Shown here piece after piece: positions 23,921 to 31,004 of a stretch of 64,000 bases of DNA; the first letter of the stretch is position 1, and each line of letters begins with the position of its first letter. The DNA comes from an uncultured Ruminiclostridium sp. (lineage in GTDB: Bacteria; Bacillota; Clostridia; Oscillospirales; Ruminococcaceae), in assembly GCA_934490165.1 (NCBI GenBank), contig CAKSTB010000004.1, positions 87,897 through 151,896 of the forward strand, written 5' to 3'. The notes beneath the pieces are model-generated. The model saw nothing but the letters and a program-made list of their open reading frames with translations, was not told the DNA's origin and did not search any database. A program made the position numbers and the translations under genes.

Positions 23921-26173
23921 TTACTGCACAAGATCTCCGTAAACAACGCCAAGACCGACAGTACTCATATAAACTCTGCCGTATGTGTTCATATCGCCCG
24001 CAACGAAATATCCGTTACCCGGACCGCCGAACTGATGCTGATCGTCATTAACTCTGCTCCATGTCTTGCCCTCGTCCTCAGACCAGTAAAGACCTATCGG
24101 GTCGTCATTGGTAGGCTTGCCCCATACGAATATGGTGTAAGGATCGCTGTCCGTCTTGCCCTTGCCAAGACCCACTGCCATACAAGCGGCTAAGGTATCC
24201 ATTCTTGTAAATGTCTTGCCGTAGTCGGTCGATACCTGAAGACCCATTGAGGGAACATATACAACGCCCTCCTTGCCGGGAGCGACCACAGGACGCATTG
24301 CCGTGAATACAGGCAGTGTCATATTCTGTGTAAATGTCTTGCCGCCGTCCTCACTGTAGAAGAACGCACCGCCGCTTGCGGCATATACATAGTCGGGATT
24401 TACAGGGTCGCAGATTATCTTCTTTGTGCCTACTCCACCCTCGCTCTTTGTCCATGTCTTGCCGAGATCATCGGAATAATAGATAAAGTTGTCGTTGCCG
24501 GGTGCCCAGAAAAATCTCTTTCCGTCAGCCGAAACGCCTACATAACCGCCATATGCGACCTTCTTGCTTTCAAGAGGTGAGTACTTCACATTGTTCCATG
24601 TCTTGCCCGCGTCAGTGGTGTACCAGAAGCCGGGCTTTTCTTCATCGCCGCCGCACTTTACCCATGTGTCTGTAGCCTTTGCAGCTACTGCAAGACCCGT
24701 CATAGAGCCTGCCACACTGCTGTGCACCATTCCGTACTCCTCGGCTTTATCCTGGGCAAAACCGTCATAGTCGCCTATAACACTTACCAGCTTGCCGCCT
24801 GGAATGCTGATTATATCATAAGGTACTGTTTCTTCAATGCCCTTTGCAAAGAAGCTGAACTCCGGGCTTTCCTCCCAGATGTTATCGCAGGTGAATATAC
24901 CGTTACCGGATACCACCATTACCTTGTTAGTGTTGTTGGGGTCGATAGCCATAGAACTGCACCAGTGCATAGATGCGGTCGATATCCACTCTACTCCGCC
25001 GTCACTCATCTTCATCTTTTCGTTGAGAAGCGTCCAGTTCTTGCCGCCGTCCGTAGTAACATAGAATTCATCACCGAACTGACCGTTTGGCTGAGGAACA
25101 TATATGTTCTCTGTGCAGGCAACCATTCTGTCAGGGTTTGCCGGGTCGATAACTATATCGCCGTATGCCTTCTTGGCAGGTGTGATATCCGTATATGTAT
25201 CGTTCGACATATCAAGCAGTCTTATGCCGCCGCTTGTTCTGTTGTTGTTCCACGGACCTTCCGCACTCGCATAGGTGATCGCTATCTTGCCGTCACCGTT
25301 ATACTTCATTCTCTGCGTATAAAGACCCTTGGGCGCGTCTGCTACAGGACTCCATGTAGCGCCGCCGTCGGTCGACTTATAGAGGTTCTCCTCCTGAGTT
25401 CTGGAGATAGCCGCATATATTGTTGTGCAGGCACTGTCATCGCCCGATTTCGGATCGATTATGATACTGCATATGCCGTTGCCGTTTGATGTAGATGTCT
25501 TTGTGCCCATATCAAGCGCCGTGAACGTCTTGCCGCCGTCCGTAGACTTTATTATACCGCCCGTTCTGCCGCCGACATAAACAATGTCGCTGTTCTTGGG
25601 GTCGACCGCGATACGCTCGCCGTTACCTCTGCCCATGCCGTTTCCGTGAGCCTTTATCATCTCCGTAAGGTCGGTACGGTTCCATGTCTTGCCGTAATCA
25701 TCGGAGTATAACAGACAGGTAAGCCCGTTGCTGAAATATTCCGTTCCCGCAAGCATATATACCTTGTTCGGATCTTTTTCTCCGAATGCCAGACCGTCTA
25801 TGCCGAGAAGACCTCTGTCGTCCTCGCTTATGTCATACGACATTGCTTCCCACTTCTGAGTATCCTTGTTATAACGATATGCACCGCCTACATCTGTACG
25901 GGCATAATATAAGCCCTCCTCGCTCGTTGCGAATACGCCGCTTACGAATCCGCCGCCGCCCATAGCGACCTGGCTGAATGTAAACTGTGCCTGCGGCGTT
26001 GCCTGATTGTTGTCCGTTGTTGAAGTGTCACCTGTAACACTGCTTTCGGTATTGCCCGATACAGCACTGTCGCCCGTACCGGATGTGCCTGAATTATCGC
26101 CGCCGTTACAGCCTGCGGCACATATTGCCGTTGCAACGGCAAGTATCGCCGCCGTAATTTTTCTGTACTTCAT
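23921..26173 (-). CDS. GH74 xyloglucanase-like lipoprotein
   Basis: 750 residues. Lipoprotein signal with lipobox CAAGC (Cys 22), a short Ser/Thr/Asp-rich linker (to about 62), then one GH74 module of two seven-bladed propellers with Asp-box repeats (STDGGKTFTAL, STDGGATWSPV, TTDGGKNWTLL, TTDAGKTWNNV, YSEDGGKTFTQN, WSEDEGKTWSRV). Both catalytic aspartates are in place: Asp 94 in ARTDVGGAYRY and Asp 468 in VIGDYDGF. The predicted action is endo- or exo-hydrolysis of xyloglucan beta-1,4 bonds at the cell surface. No CBM or dockerin is attached. Divergent from the GH26 gene, with its own promoter, operator and structured leader. Ribosome binding site AAGGAAAGG. Confidence 0.92.
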   Translation of the reverse strand: MKYRKITAAILAVATAICAAGCNGGDNSGTSGTGDSAVSGNTESSVTGDTSTTDNNQATPQAQFTFSQVAMGGGGFVSGVFATSEEGLYYARTDVGGAYRYNKDTQKWEAMSYDISEDDRGLLGIDGLAFGEKDPNKVYMLAGTEYFSNGLTCLLYSDDYGKTWNRTDLTEMIKAHGNGMGRGNGERIAVDPKNSDIVYVGGRTGGIIKSTDGGKTFTALDMGTKTSTSNGNGICSIIIDPKSGDDSACTTIYAAISRTQEENLYKSTDGGATWSPVADAPKGLYTQRMKYNGDGKIAITYASAEGPWNNNRTSGGIRLLDMSNDTYTDITPAKKAYGDIVIDPANPDRMVACTENIYVPQPNGQFGDEFYVTTDGGKNWTLLNEKMKMSDGGVEWISTASMHWCSSMAIDPNNTNKVMVVSGNGIFTCDNIWEESPEFSFFAKGIEETVPYDIISIPGGKLVSVIGDYDGFAQDKAEEYGMVHSSVAGSMTGLAVAAKATDTWVKCGGDEEKPGFWYTTDAGKTWNNVKYSPLESKKVAYGGYVGVSADGKRFFWAPGNDNFIYYSDDLGKTWTKSEGGVGTKKIICDPVNPDYVYAASGGAFFYSEDGGKTFTQNMTLPVFTAMRPVVAPGKEGVVYVPSMGLQVSTDYGKTFTRMDTLAACMAVGLGKGKTDSDPYTIFVWGKPTNDDPIGLYWSEDEGKTWSRVNDDQHQFGGPGNGYFVAGDMNTYGRVYMSTVGLGVVYGDLVQ

Positions 26174-26221
26174 TTCTTTTCCTTTCCTTATCCGTATTAA
26201 AGTGAGTTCCTTTGCCGACAG

Positions 26222-26331
26222 TCCGACTGAATACAGGATTTGAGTAACAACCTCAATGCAGGTCGTCAGTCGTTGCCGTCACCGCATATTTGCTTTGACG
26301 ACCGTTTGCGGCATTATGCCGTGCAGTCGGA
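26222..26331 (-). ncRNA. Structured 5' leader of the GH74 gene, possible riboswitch-like element
   Basis: The minus-strand RNA can form a closing 8 bp stem TCCGACTG (26331-26324) / CAGTCGGA (26229-26222). Inside it, in order, are CGGC-loop-GCCG (26321-26309), an 8 bp perfect stem GGTCGTCA/TGACGACC (26303-26296 with 26268-26261) holding a 27-base internal region, and TTGAG-loop-CTCAA (26256-26240). That is a four-way-junction layout in a 5' untranslated region of about 190 bases. It does not match any riboswitch class I can recall (T-box, glycine, GEMM-I/II, THF, SAM and purine motifs checked by eye). Confidence 0.5.
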
Positions 26332-26355
26332 AGCAAATAATTTGCTTAATTTTCA

Positions 26356-26369
26356 TGTAAACCTTTACA
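26356..26369. promoter_or_regulatory. LacI/CcpA-type palindromic operator of the GH74 gene
   Basis: TGTAAA-CC-TTTACA, a perfect 6+6 palindrome lying over the predicted transcription start of the GH74 promoter. It resembles cre and LacI-family half-sites, although the centre is CC rather than CG. A repressor here would block transcription of the hydrolase. Confidence 0.55.
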
Positions 26370-26373
26370 CAGT

Positions 26374-26402
26374 ATTATGCACCATTTAAGTTAAATTTGC
26401 AA
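26374..26402 (-). promoter_or_regulatory. Sigma-A promoter of the GH74 gene
   Basis: Minus strand: TTGCAA, 17 bases, CATAAT. It places the transcript start about 190 bases before the GH74 start codon, just upstream of the structured leader. Confidence 0.55.
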
Positions 26403-26492
26403 GACTTGTTTTGTTGATTTGTGAATATGTGATAAATTGCCGCTGTCACTATTGGTTATAATCACGGAATATTCAACAAGAAAAAAATGGGC

Positions 26493-26521
26493 GTGACTTT
26501 TTCTCACATTTGTAGTATAAT
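26493..26521 (+). promoter_or_regulatory. Promoter of the GH26 gene
   Basis: GTGACT, 17 bases, TATAAT, the latter a perfect -10. The transcript would begin about 58 bases before the GH26 ATG. Confidence 0.6.
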
Positions 26522-26585
26522 CGCTGTGTAATCGAATACAAAGTCCTGCAACGTTACATTGAAACGCAGGCAAAAGGAAAGAAAC

Positions 26586-28598
26586 ATGAAAAAACGTATG
26601 ATCTTGCTCGCCCTATGTGCGGCACTTATCACCTCAGCGTGCGGTTGCAGTGCGGAAAACAGCTCTCAACCGTCATCGGATACCTCTTCCTCTTCATCGG
26701 CTATATCCGAAGCCTCAACAGTCGAAAGCGACTCTTCCTCCGACAAGGAAAACAGCAACGCTTCCTCCGGCAAGGAGGATATCAGCTCCTCGTCCGAAAG
26801 CGATAACAGCTCTTCCGCTTCTGCGGATAAAACCGACCGTGCCGAAAGCACATCGGATACCTCCGCCGTTACATCTACCGCCCACTCGGAAAACTCACCG
26901 GGCACAACTGCTCCATCGTCAAGTATAAACACCTCGACAAATTCTGCCTCAACAACTGCGACCGATGCAGCAAAACCTTCAACCTCCACAGCAAAGCCTT
27001 CAACTTCCGCAACGAAACCTTCAACCTCCACAGCGAAACCTTCAACCTCCACAGCAAAACCTTCAACCTCCACAGCGAAACCTTCAACCTCCACAGCGAA
27101 GCCTTCAACCTCCACAGCGAAGCCTTCAACCTCCGCAACGAAGCCCGTATCAACCACGGTACATACCACTTCTCATACCACTTCTTCCAAAAATCAACAG
27201 ACAAGCGACAACTCGCCACAGTCATTTTCCAAGACCTATGAAGCGGAGGACGGCTCTTATTCAGATGATATATCCGTCATCACAAACGCCGATGCTTCCG
27301 GTGGAAAAACTGTCGGTAAGTTTGAGAACGACCGCTCCAAATGCCAAATAAGCATCGATGTCCCGTCAGACGGCATATATGACATAGTTGTCCGCTCAAT
27401 GGGCATCGGCTCTGACAAGGAAAACGACCTGTACGTTGACGGCAAAAAAATCGGCTCTTTCAGCAGCACCGCCGACAAATTCTCCGACTATACCGTAAGT
27501 GCCGTAAGCCTCACCGCAGGCAGCCACAAGCTGCATATAATCAAGTCCTGGGGCTGGACAGAGCTTGACTGCGTTACCGTCAAGACAGGCGCTAAGATAA
27601 GCGACAGCACCTACAACGTCACCTCCTCACTCGTAAACGCAAACGCCACAGCAAACACAAAGAAGCTGTACAGCTTCCTTACAGACAGCTACGGCAAGTA
27701 CGTCATCACAGGTCAGCAGTGTGACGGCGGCTTAAACGGCAACGAGTTCAAGGCGATCAAGAGCGTGACAGGCAAGACACCCGCTCTCCTGGGGCTTGAT
27801 ATGATGGACTACACACCGTCAAGGACAGCCCTCGGCGCAACATCGTCAGCAGTTGACAAAGCCATAGAGTTCCACAAAAAAGGCGGCATCGTCACATTCT
27901 GCTGGCACTGGAATGCTCCCACAGAATACCTGAACAGCACCGCTAACAGCTCTGACGGCTGGTGGGGCGGCTTCTACACCAAGAACAGCAATTTTGACAT
28001 TGCAAAGGTTATGAACGGACAGGATGCAAACGGTAAAAAACTGATCGACCGTGACATCAAGGAAATCGCAAAGCAGTTAAAGCGTCTTGAAAAAGCAGGC
28101 GTACCTGTTATATGGCGGCCTCTTCACGAAGGCTCAGGCGGCTGGTTCTGGTGGGGTGCACAAGGTCCCGACGCTTACAAAAAGCTGTGGGTATACCTTT
28201 ATAATGAGCTGACCGATACATACGGTTGCAACAACCTTATATGGGTATACAACGGTCAGAGCGCCGACTGGTATCCGGGTGACGAATATGTCGATATTGT
28301 AGGCGAGGACATCTATCCTGGAAATCACGTCTACGATCCTCAGGTAAGCCGTTTCAAACAGGCGATAAACTACGGCAGTAAAACAAAGATAACGGCTCTC
28401 ACAGAAAACGGCTGTATCTTTGATATAGATTCCGCCGTGAGCATAAACGCTCTTTGGGGCTGGTTTATGACATGGGGCGGCGATTTTACCGCAAACGGCA
28501 GTTCATACAGTGAAAAGTACACCGAAAAGTCGGTCATTACTAAAATGTATTCAAGCAAGTATGCCCTGACTCTCGAAAATCTGCCGTCAATTTACTGA
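26586..28598 (+). CDS. GH26 beta-mannanase lipoprotein with CBM35-like domain
   Basis: 670 residues. Signal peptide with lipobox ITSAC (ATG at 26586 preceded by AAAAGGAAAG). Residues about 20-215 are a Ser/Thr/Pro-rich linker containing eight KPST repeats. About 222-345 resembles CBM35 (KTYEAEDGSYSDD, VRSMGIGSDKENDLYVDGKK, HKLHIIKSWGWTELDCVTV). The GH26 domain (about 355-660) has the acid/base Glu about 515 in WRPLHEGSGGWFWWG and the nucleophile Glu about 607 in TALTENGC; TFCWHWNAPTEY is also conserved. It should cut beta-1,4-mannans or galacto/glucomannans at the surface. Divergently placed with GH74, hinting at joint use on hemicellulose. Confidence 0.94.
   Translation: MKKRMILLALCAALITSACGCSAENSSQPSSDTSSSSSAISEASTVESDSSSDKENSNASSGKEDISSSSESDNSSSASADKTDRAESTSDTSAVTSTAHSENSPGTTAPSSSINTSTNSASTTATDAAKPSTSTAKPSTSATKPSTSTAKPSTSTAKPSTSTAKPSTSTAKPSTSTAKPSTSATKPVSTTVHTTSHTTSSKNQQTSDNSPQSFSKTYEAEDGSYSDDISVITNADASGGKTVGKFENDRSKCQISIDVPSDGIYDIVVRSMGIGSDKENDLYVDGKKIGSFSSTADKFSDYTVSAVSLTAGSHKLHIIKSWGWTELDCVTVKTGAKISDSTYNVTSSLVNANATANTKKLYSFLTDSYGKYVITGQQCDGGLNGNEFKAIKSVTGKTPALLGLDMMDYTPSRTALGATSSAVDKAIEFHKKGGIVTFCWHWNAPTEYLNSTANSSDGWWGGFYTKNSNFDIAKVMNGQDANGKKLIDRDIKEIAKQLKRLEKAGVPVIWRPLHEGSGGWFWWGAQGPDAYKKLWVYLYNELTDTYGCNNLIWVYNGQSADWYPGDEYVDIVGEDIYPGNHVYDPQVSRFKQAINYGSKTKITALTENGCIFDIDSAVSINALWGWFMTWGGDFTANGSSYSEKYTEKSVITKMYSSKYALTLENLPSIY
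26970..27147 (+). repeat. 21-base coding minisatellite in the GH26 linker
   Basis: Eight head-to-tail 21-base units (consensus CAAAACCTTCAACCTCCACAG) encoding KPSTSTA, the last merging into KPVS. Unit differences are mostly synonymous (A/G at the third codon position). Length variation by slippage is likely between strains. Not CRISPR: units are contiguous with no spacers. Confidence 0.85.
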
Positions 28599-28611
28599 TA
28601 AATATGAACGC

Positions 28612-28649
28612 AAAAGCTCCGGCAAGCACAACGCCTGCCGGAGCTTTTA
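28612..28649. terminator. Bidirectional terminator between GH26 and htpG
   Basis: AAAAGCTCCGGCA, 11-base loop, TGCCGGAGCTTTT: a long perfect stem between convergent genes with A/T runs on both sides. Confidence 0.9.
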
Positions 28650-28668
28650 TATATTCAAATTTCAATTA

Positions 28669-30552
28669 TTATACCATAAGAGAACAGATCTTATTGCTGT
28701 AATCAACAGGGTCTTCTATAGGCATACCCTCAACAAGAAGTGCCTGATCGTACAGGATCTCGCTGTATGTTTTCAGCTTGTCCTTATCGGTTTCATACAG
28801 CTTTTTCAGTGTTTCATAGATAGGATGCTCGGCGTTTATCTCCAGTACCTTTTCGGCCTTTGCGTCATGCTCTGCGGGCATCTGACTGAGTACCTTCTCC
28901 ATCTCGATAGAAAGCAGTCCGTCGCTTGTCAGGCATACAGCGTGCGACTTCAGTATCTTTGACAATCTTACGTCCTTTACCTTGCCGCCGAGCGAATCTT
29001 TCATAAACGCAAACATATCCTTGCTTTCCTCAGCCTTAGCCTTCATCTCTTCCTTTTCTTCTGGAGTTTCAAGGTCAAGGTCGCCTGCGGATACGGACTT
29101 GAACTGCTTTTCGTTGTAGTCCACCATCATCTGCAATGCGAACTCATCAACGCTGTCTATAAGATAAAGTATCTCATAGCCCTTATCCTTTACTAGCTCT
29201 GTCTGAGGGAGCTTGTCTATCTTGTCGACTGTTTCGCCGCTTGCGAAGTAGATGTACTTCTGATCTTCCTTCATTCTTGAAACGTACTCTTCAAGCGTAA
29301 CAAGCTTCTTCTCGTTTGAAGAATAGAACAGCAGTAAATCTTTGAGCAGTTCCTTGCCTGCGCCAAAGCCGTTATATACGCCGAACTTTATCTGAAGTCC
29401 GAACACCTTCCAGAACTTTTCGTATCTCTCACGGTCGTTGCGGAGCATCTTTGTAAGCTCGTTCTTTATCGAACGCTCAAGGCTCTTTTCGATTATCTTG
29501 AGCTGTCTGTCATGCTGTAACATCTCACGGGAGATGTTGAGCGACAGGTCGGCTGAGTCTACAAGACCCTTTACAAAGCTGAAATAGTCGGGGAGCAGAT
29601 CGGCACACTTGTCCATTATCAGAACGCCGTTTGAATAAAGCTGTAAGCCCTTTTCATAGTCCTTTGAATAGTAGTCGAAAGGCGCTTTTGAGGGGATATA
29701 CATAAGTGCATTATATGTTGCCGTGCCCTCTGTCTTTGTATGGATATGAGCGATAGGATCGTCATAGTCGAAGAACTTTTCCTTGTAGAACTGATTGTAG
29801 TCCTCGTCCTTAAGCTCCGACTTGCTCTTGTTCCAGATAGGCACCATGCTGTTGAGCGTTTCTATCTCGGTGTGAGTTTCGTACTCGTTTTCAGTACCCT
29901 CTTTAAGGTGCTGATGGCTGACTTCCATTCTGATAGGATAACGGATATAGTCGGAGTACTTCTTTACTATCATACGGAGCTTGTAGTCCTGAAGATACTC
30001 GTCATATTCCTCTTCCTCTGTGTTCTCCTTTATCTTAAGAGTGATCTTAGTGCCGACATCTTCCTTGTCGCACTCGGTAATTGAGTAACCGTCAACGCCC
30101 TCCGAGAACCACTTGTATGCCTGCTCACTGCCGTAAGCCTTTGACTCGACCGTGACCTCTGACGCTACCATAAATGCCGAGTAGAAGCCGACACCGAACT
30201 GGCCGATAACGTTTATATCGTCCTTTTCGGTTTCCGTATTGTCATTCTTGAACTTGAAAGAGCCGCTGTTTGCGATAACGCCGAGGTTATTTTCAAGTTC
30301 TTCCTTAGTCATACCGATACCGTTATCGGTAATTGTGATAAGACGGTTATCCTTGTCGACAGCAAGGTCGATACCGAGGTCTTTTCTCTCTATGCCGAGG
30401 TTTTCTGTAAGCGATTTGAAATACAGCTTGTCAAGCGCATCGCTCGCATTTGAAATAAGCTCACGCAGGAATATCTCCTTGTGAGTGTAGATCGAATTGA
30501 TCATCATATCAAGCAAACGCTTTGATTCTGCCTTAAATGCCTTCTTTGCCAT
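28669..30552 (-). CDS. htpG: Chaperone HtpG (Hsp90)
   Basis: 627 residues, full length. GHKL ATPase domain: IFLRELISNASDALDKL, DNGIGMTKEEL (ATP site), GQFGVGFYSAFMVA, with the ATP-lid Gly; middle domain with SREMLQHDRQLKIIEKSL; C-terminal dimerisation domain. It assists folding of client proteins in the cytoplasm. The start at 30552 (MAKKAFKAES) has AAAGGA ten bases upstream and is the conserved family start; the frame is open for 32 codons further upstream, but that crosses the leader. A perfect promoter and a CIRCE operator (30659-30685) precede it, so it should be repressed by HrcA and induced by heat. Confidence 0.97.
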   Translation of the reverse strand: MAKKAFKAESKRLLDMMINSIYTHKEIFLRELISNASDALDKLYFKSLTENLGIERKDLGIDLAVDKDNRLITITDNGIGMTKEELENNLGVIANSGSFKFKNDNTETEKDDINVIGQFGVGFYSAFMVASEVTVESKAYGSEQAYKWFSEGVDGYSITECDKEDVGTKITLKIKENTEEEEYDEYLQDYKLRMIVKKYSDYIRYPIRMEVSHQHLKEGTENEYETHTEIETLNSMVPIWNKSKSELKDEDYNQFYKEKFFDYDDPIAHIHTKTEGTATYNALMYIPSKAPFDYYSKDYEKGLQLYSNGVLIMDKCADLLPDYFSFVKGLVDSADLSLNISREMLQHDRQLKIIEKSLERSIKNELTKMLRNDRERYEKFWKVFGLQIKFGVYNGFGAGKELLKDLLLFYSSNEKKLVTLEEYVSRMKEDQKYIYFASGETVDKIDKLPQTELVKDKGYEILYLIDSVDEFALQMMVDYNEKQFKSVSAGDLDLETPEEKEEMKAKAEESKDMFAFMKDSLGGKVKDVRLSKILKSHAVCLTSDGLLSIEMEKVLSQMPAEHDAKAEKVLEINAEHPIYETLKKLYETDKDKLKTYSEILYDQALLVEGMPIEDPVDYSNKICSLMV

Positions 30553-30658
30553 AATAACCATATCCTTTCTATGATTCCGCCGAGCATCGGCGGGAGTGAT
30601 CGTAATTTGCTCTGTCTGCACGGTGCTGTTGTGCACTGCAAGCGGCATTTTTGCCTTT

Positions 30659-30685
30659 TTAGCACTCTACACGTCTGAGTGCTAA
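30659..30685 (-). promoter_or_regulatory. CIRCE operator (HrcA binding site)
   Basis: TTAGCACTC-N9-GAGTGCTAA, an exact match to the CIRCE consensus, located immediately downstream of the htpG -10 box. HrcA binding here blocks transcription in unstressed cells. Confidence 0.95.
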
Positions 30686-30690
30686 AATAT

Positions 30691-30718
30691 ATTATAGCAC
30701 TGATTTTATATTTGTCAA
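30691..30718 (-). promoter_or_regulatory. Sigma-A promoter of htpG
   Basis: Minus strand: TTGACA, 16 bases, TATAAT, both hexamers perfect. It starts transcription within the CIRCE element. Confidence 0.9.
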
Positions 30719-30749
30719 GGGGTAAATGTAATGTGGGTAGTATTTTTGT

Positions 30750-30779
30750 GGATAAAGGAAAGGGCGGCACTTGCCGCCC
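30750..30779 (-). terminator. Terminator of the helicase gene
   Basis: Minus strand: GGGCGGC-AAGT-GCCGCCC followed by TTTCCTTTATCC. It lies beyond the GC-rich repeat from the helicase stop codon, so the repeat would be in the helicase 3' untranslated region. Confidence 0.65.
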
Positions 30780-30803
30780 GAAAGTCTGTTTTTATAAAAA
30801 TAG

Positions 30804-30909
30804 AGCAAATTCTCTATCCCTATCCCCAAACCCCTTCCCCGTGGGAAGGGGCTATATTACTGGGGCTACCGCCCCTAGTCCCTGTCGGGGGCTTCGCCCC
30901 TGCGACCCC
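30804..30909 (-). repeat. GC-rich dispersed repeat, copy 3
   Basis: Same orientation as copy 2: AGAGCAAATTCTCTATCCCT, then the CCCCTTCCCC-GTG-GGAAGGGG hairpin and the two GGGGC hairpins, ending TTCGCCCCTGCGACCCC. The flanks AAAGTCTGTTTTTATAAAAA on one side and GAGGTTTTTCGACAGTCTGA on the other are also shared, in part, with copy 1, which defines the element ends. Confidence 0.8.
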
Positions 30910-31004
30910 AATTTTTAATAATTAAGAGGTTTTTCGACAGTCTGAGGGCGGGAACAGACATAATATTTATCTCCGGATAAATCTGCGCATCTACGAAACA
31001 ATTA

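Noticed and set aside
26970..27147. Short regular repeats that could be taken for a CRISPR array
   Set aside because: The units are contiguous 21-mers in frame inside a gene, with no spacers and no cas genes in the window.
26666..27169. Antisense open frame with VEGFAVE repeats opposite the GH26 linker
   Set aside because: The repeats are only the reverse of the coding minisatellite; no start signal.
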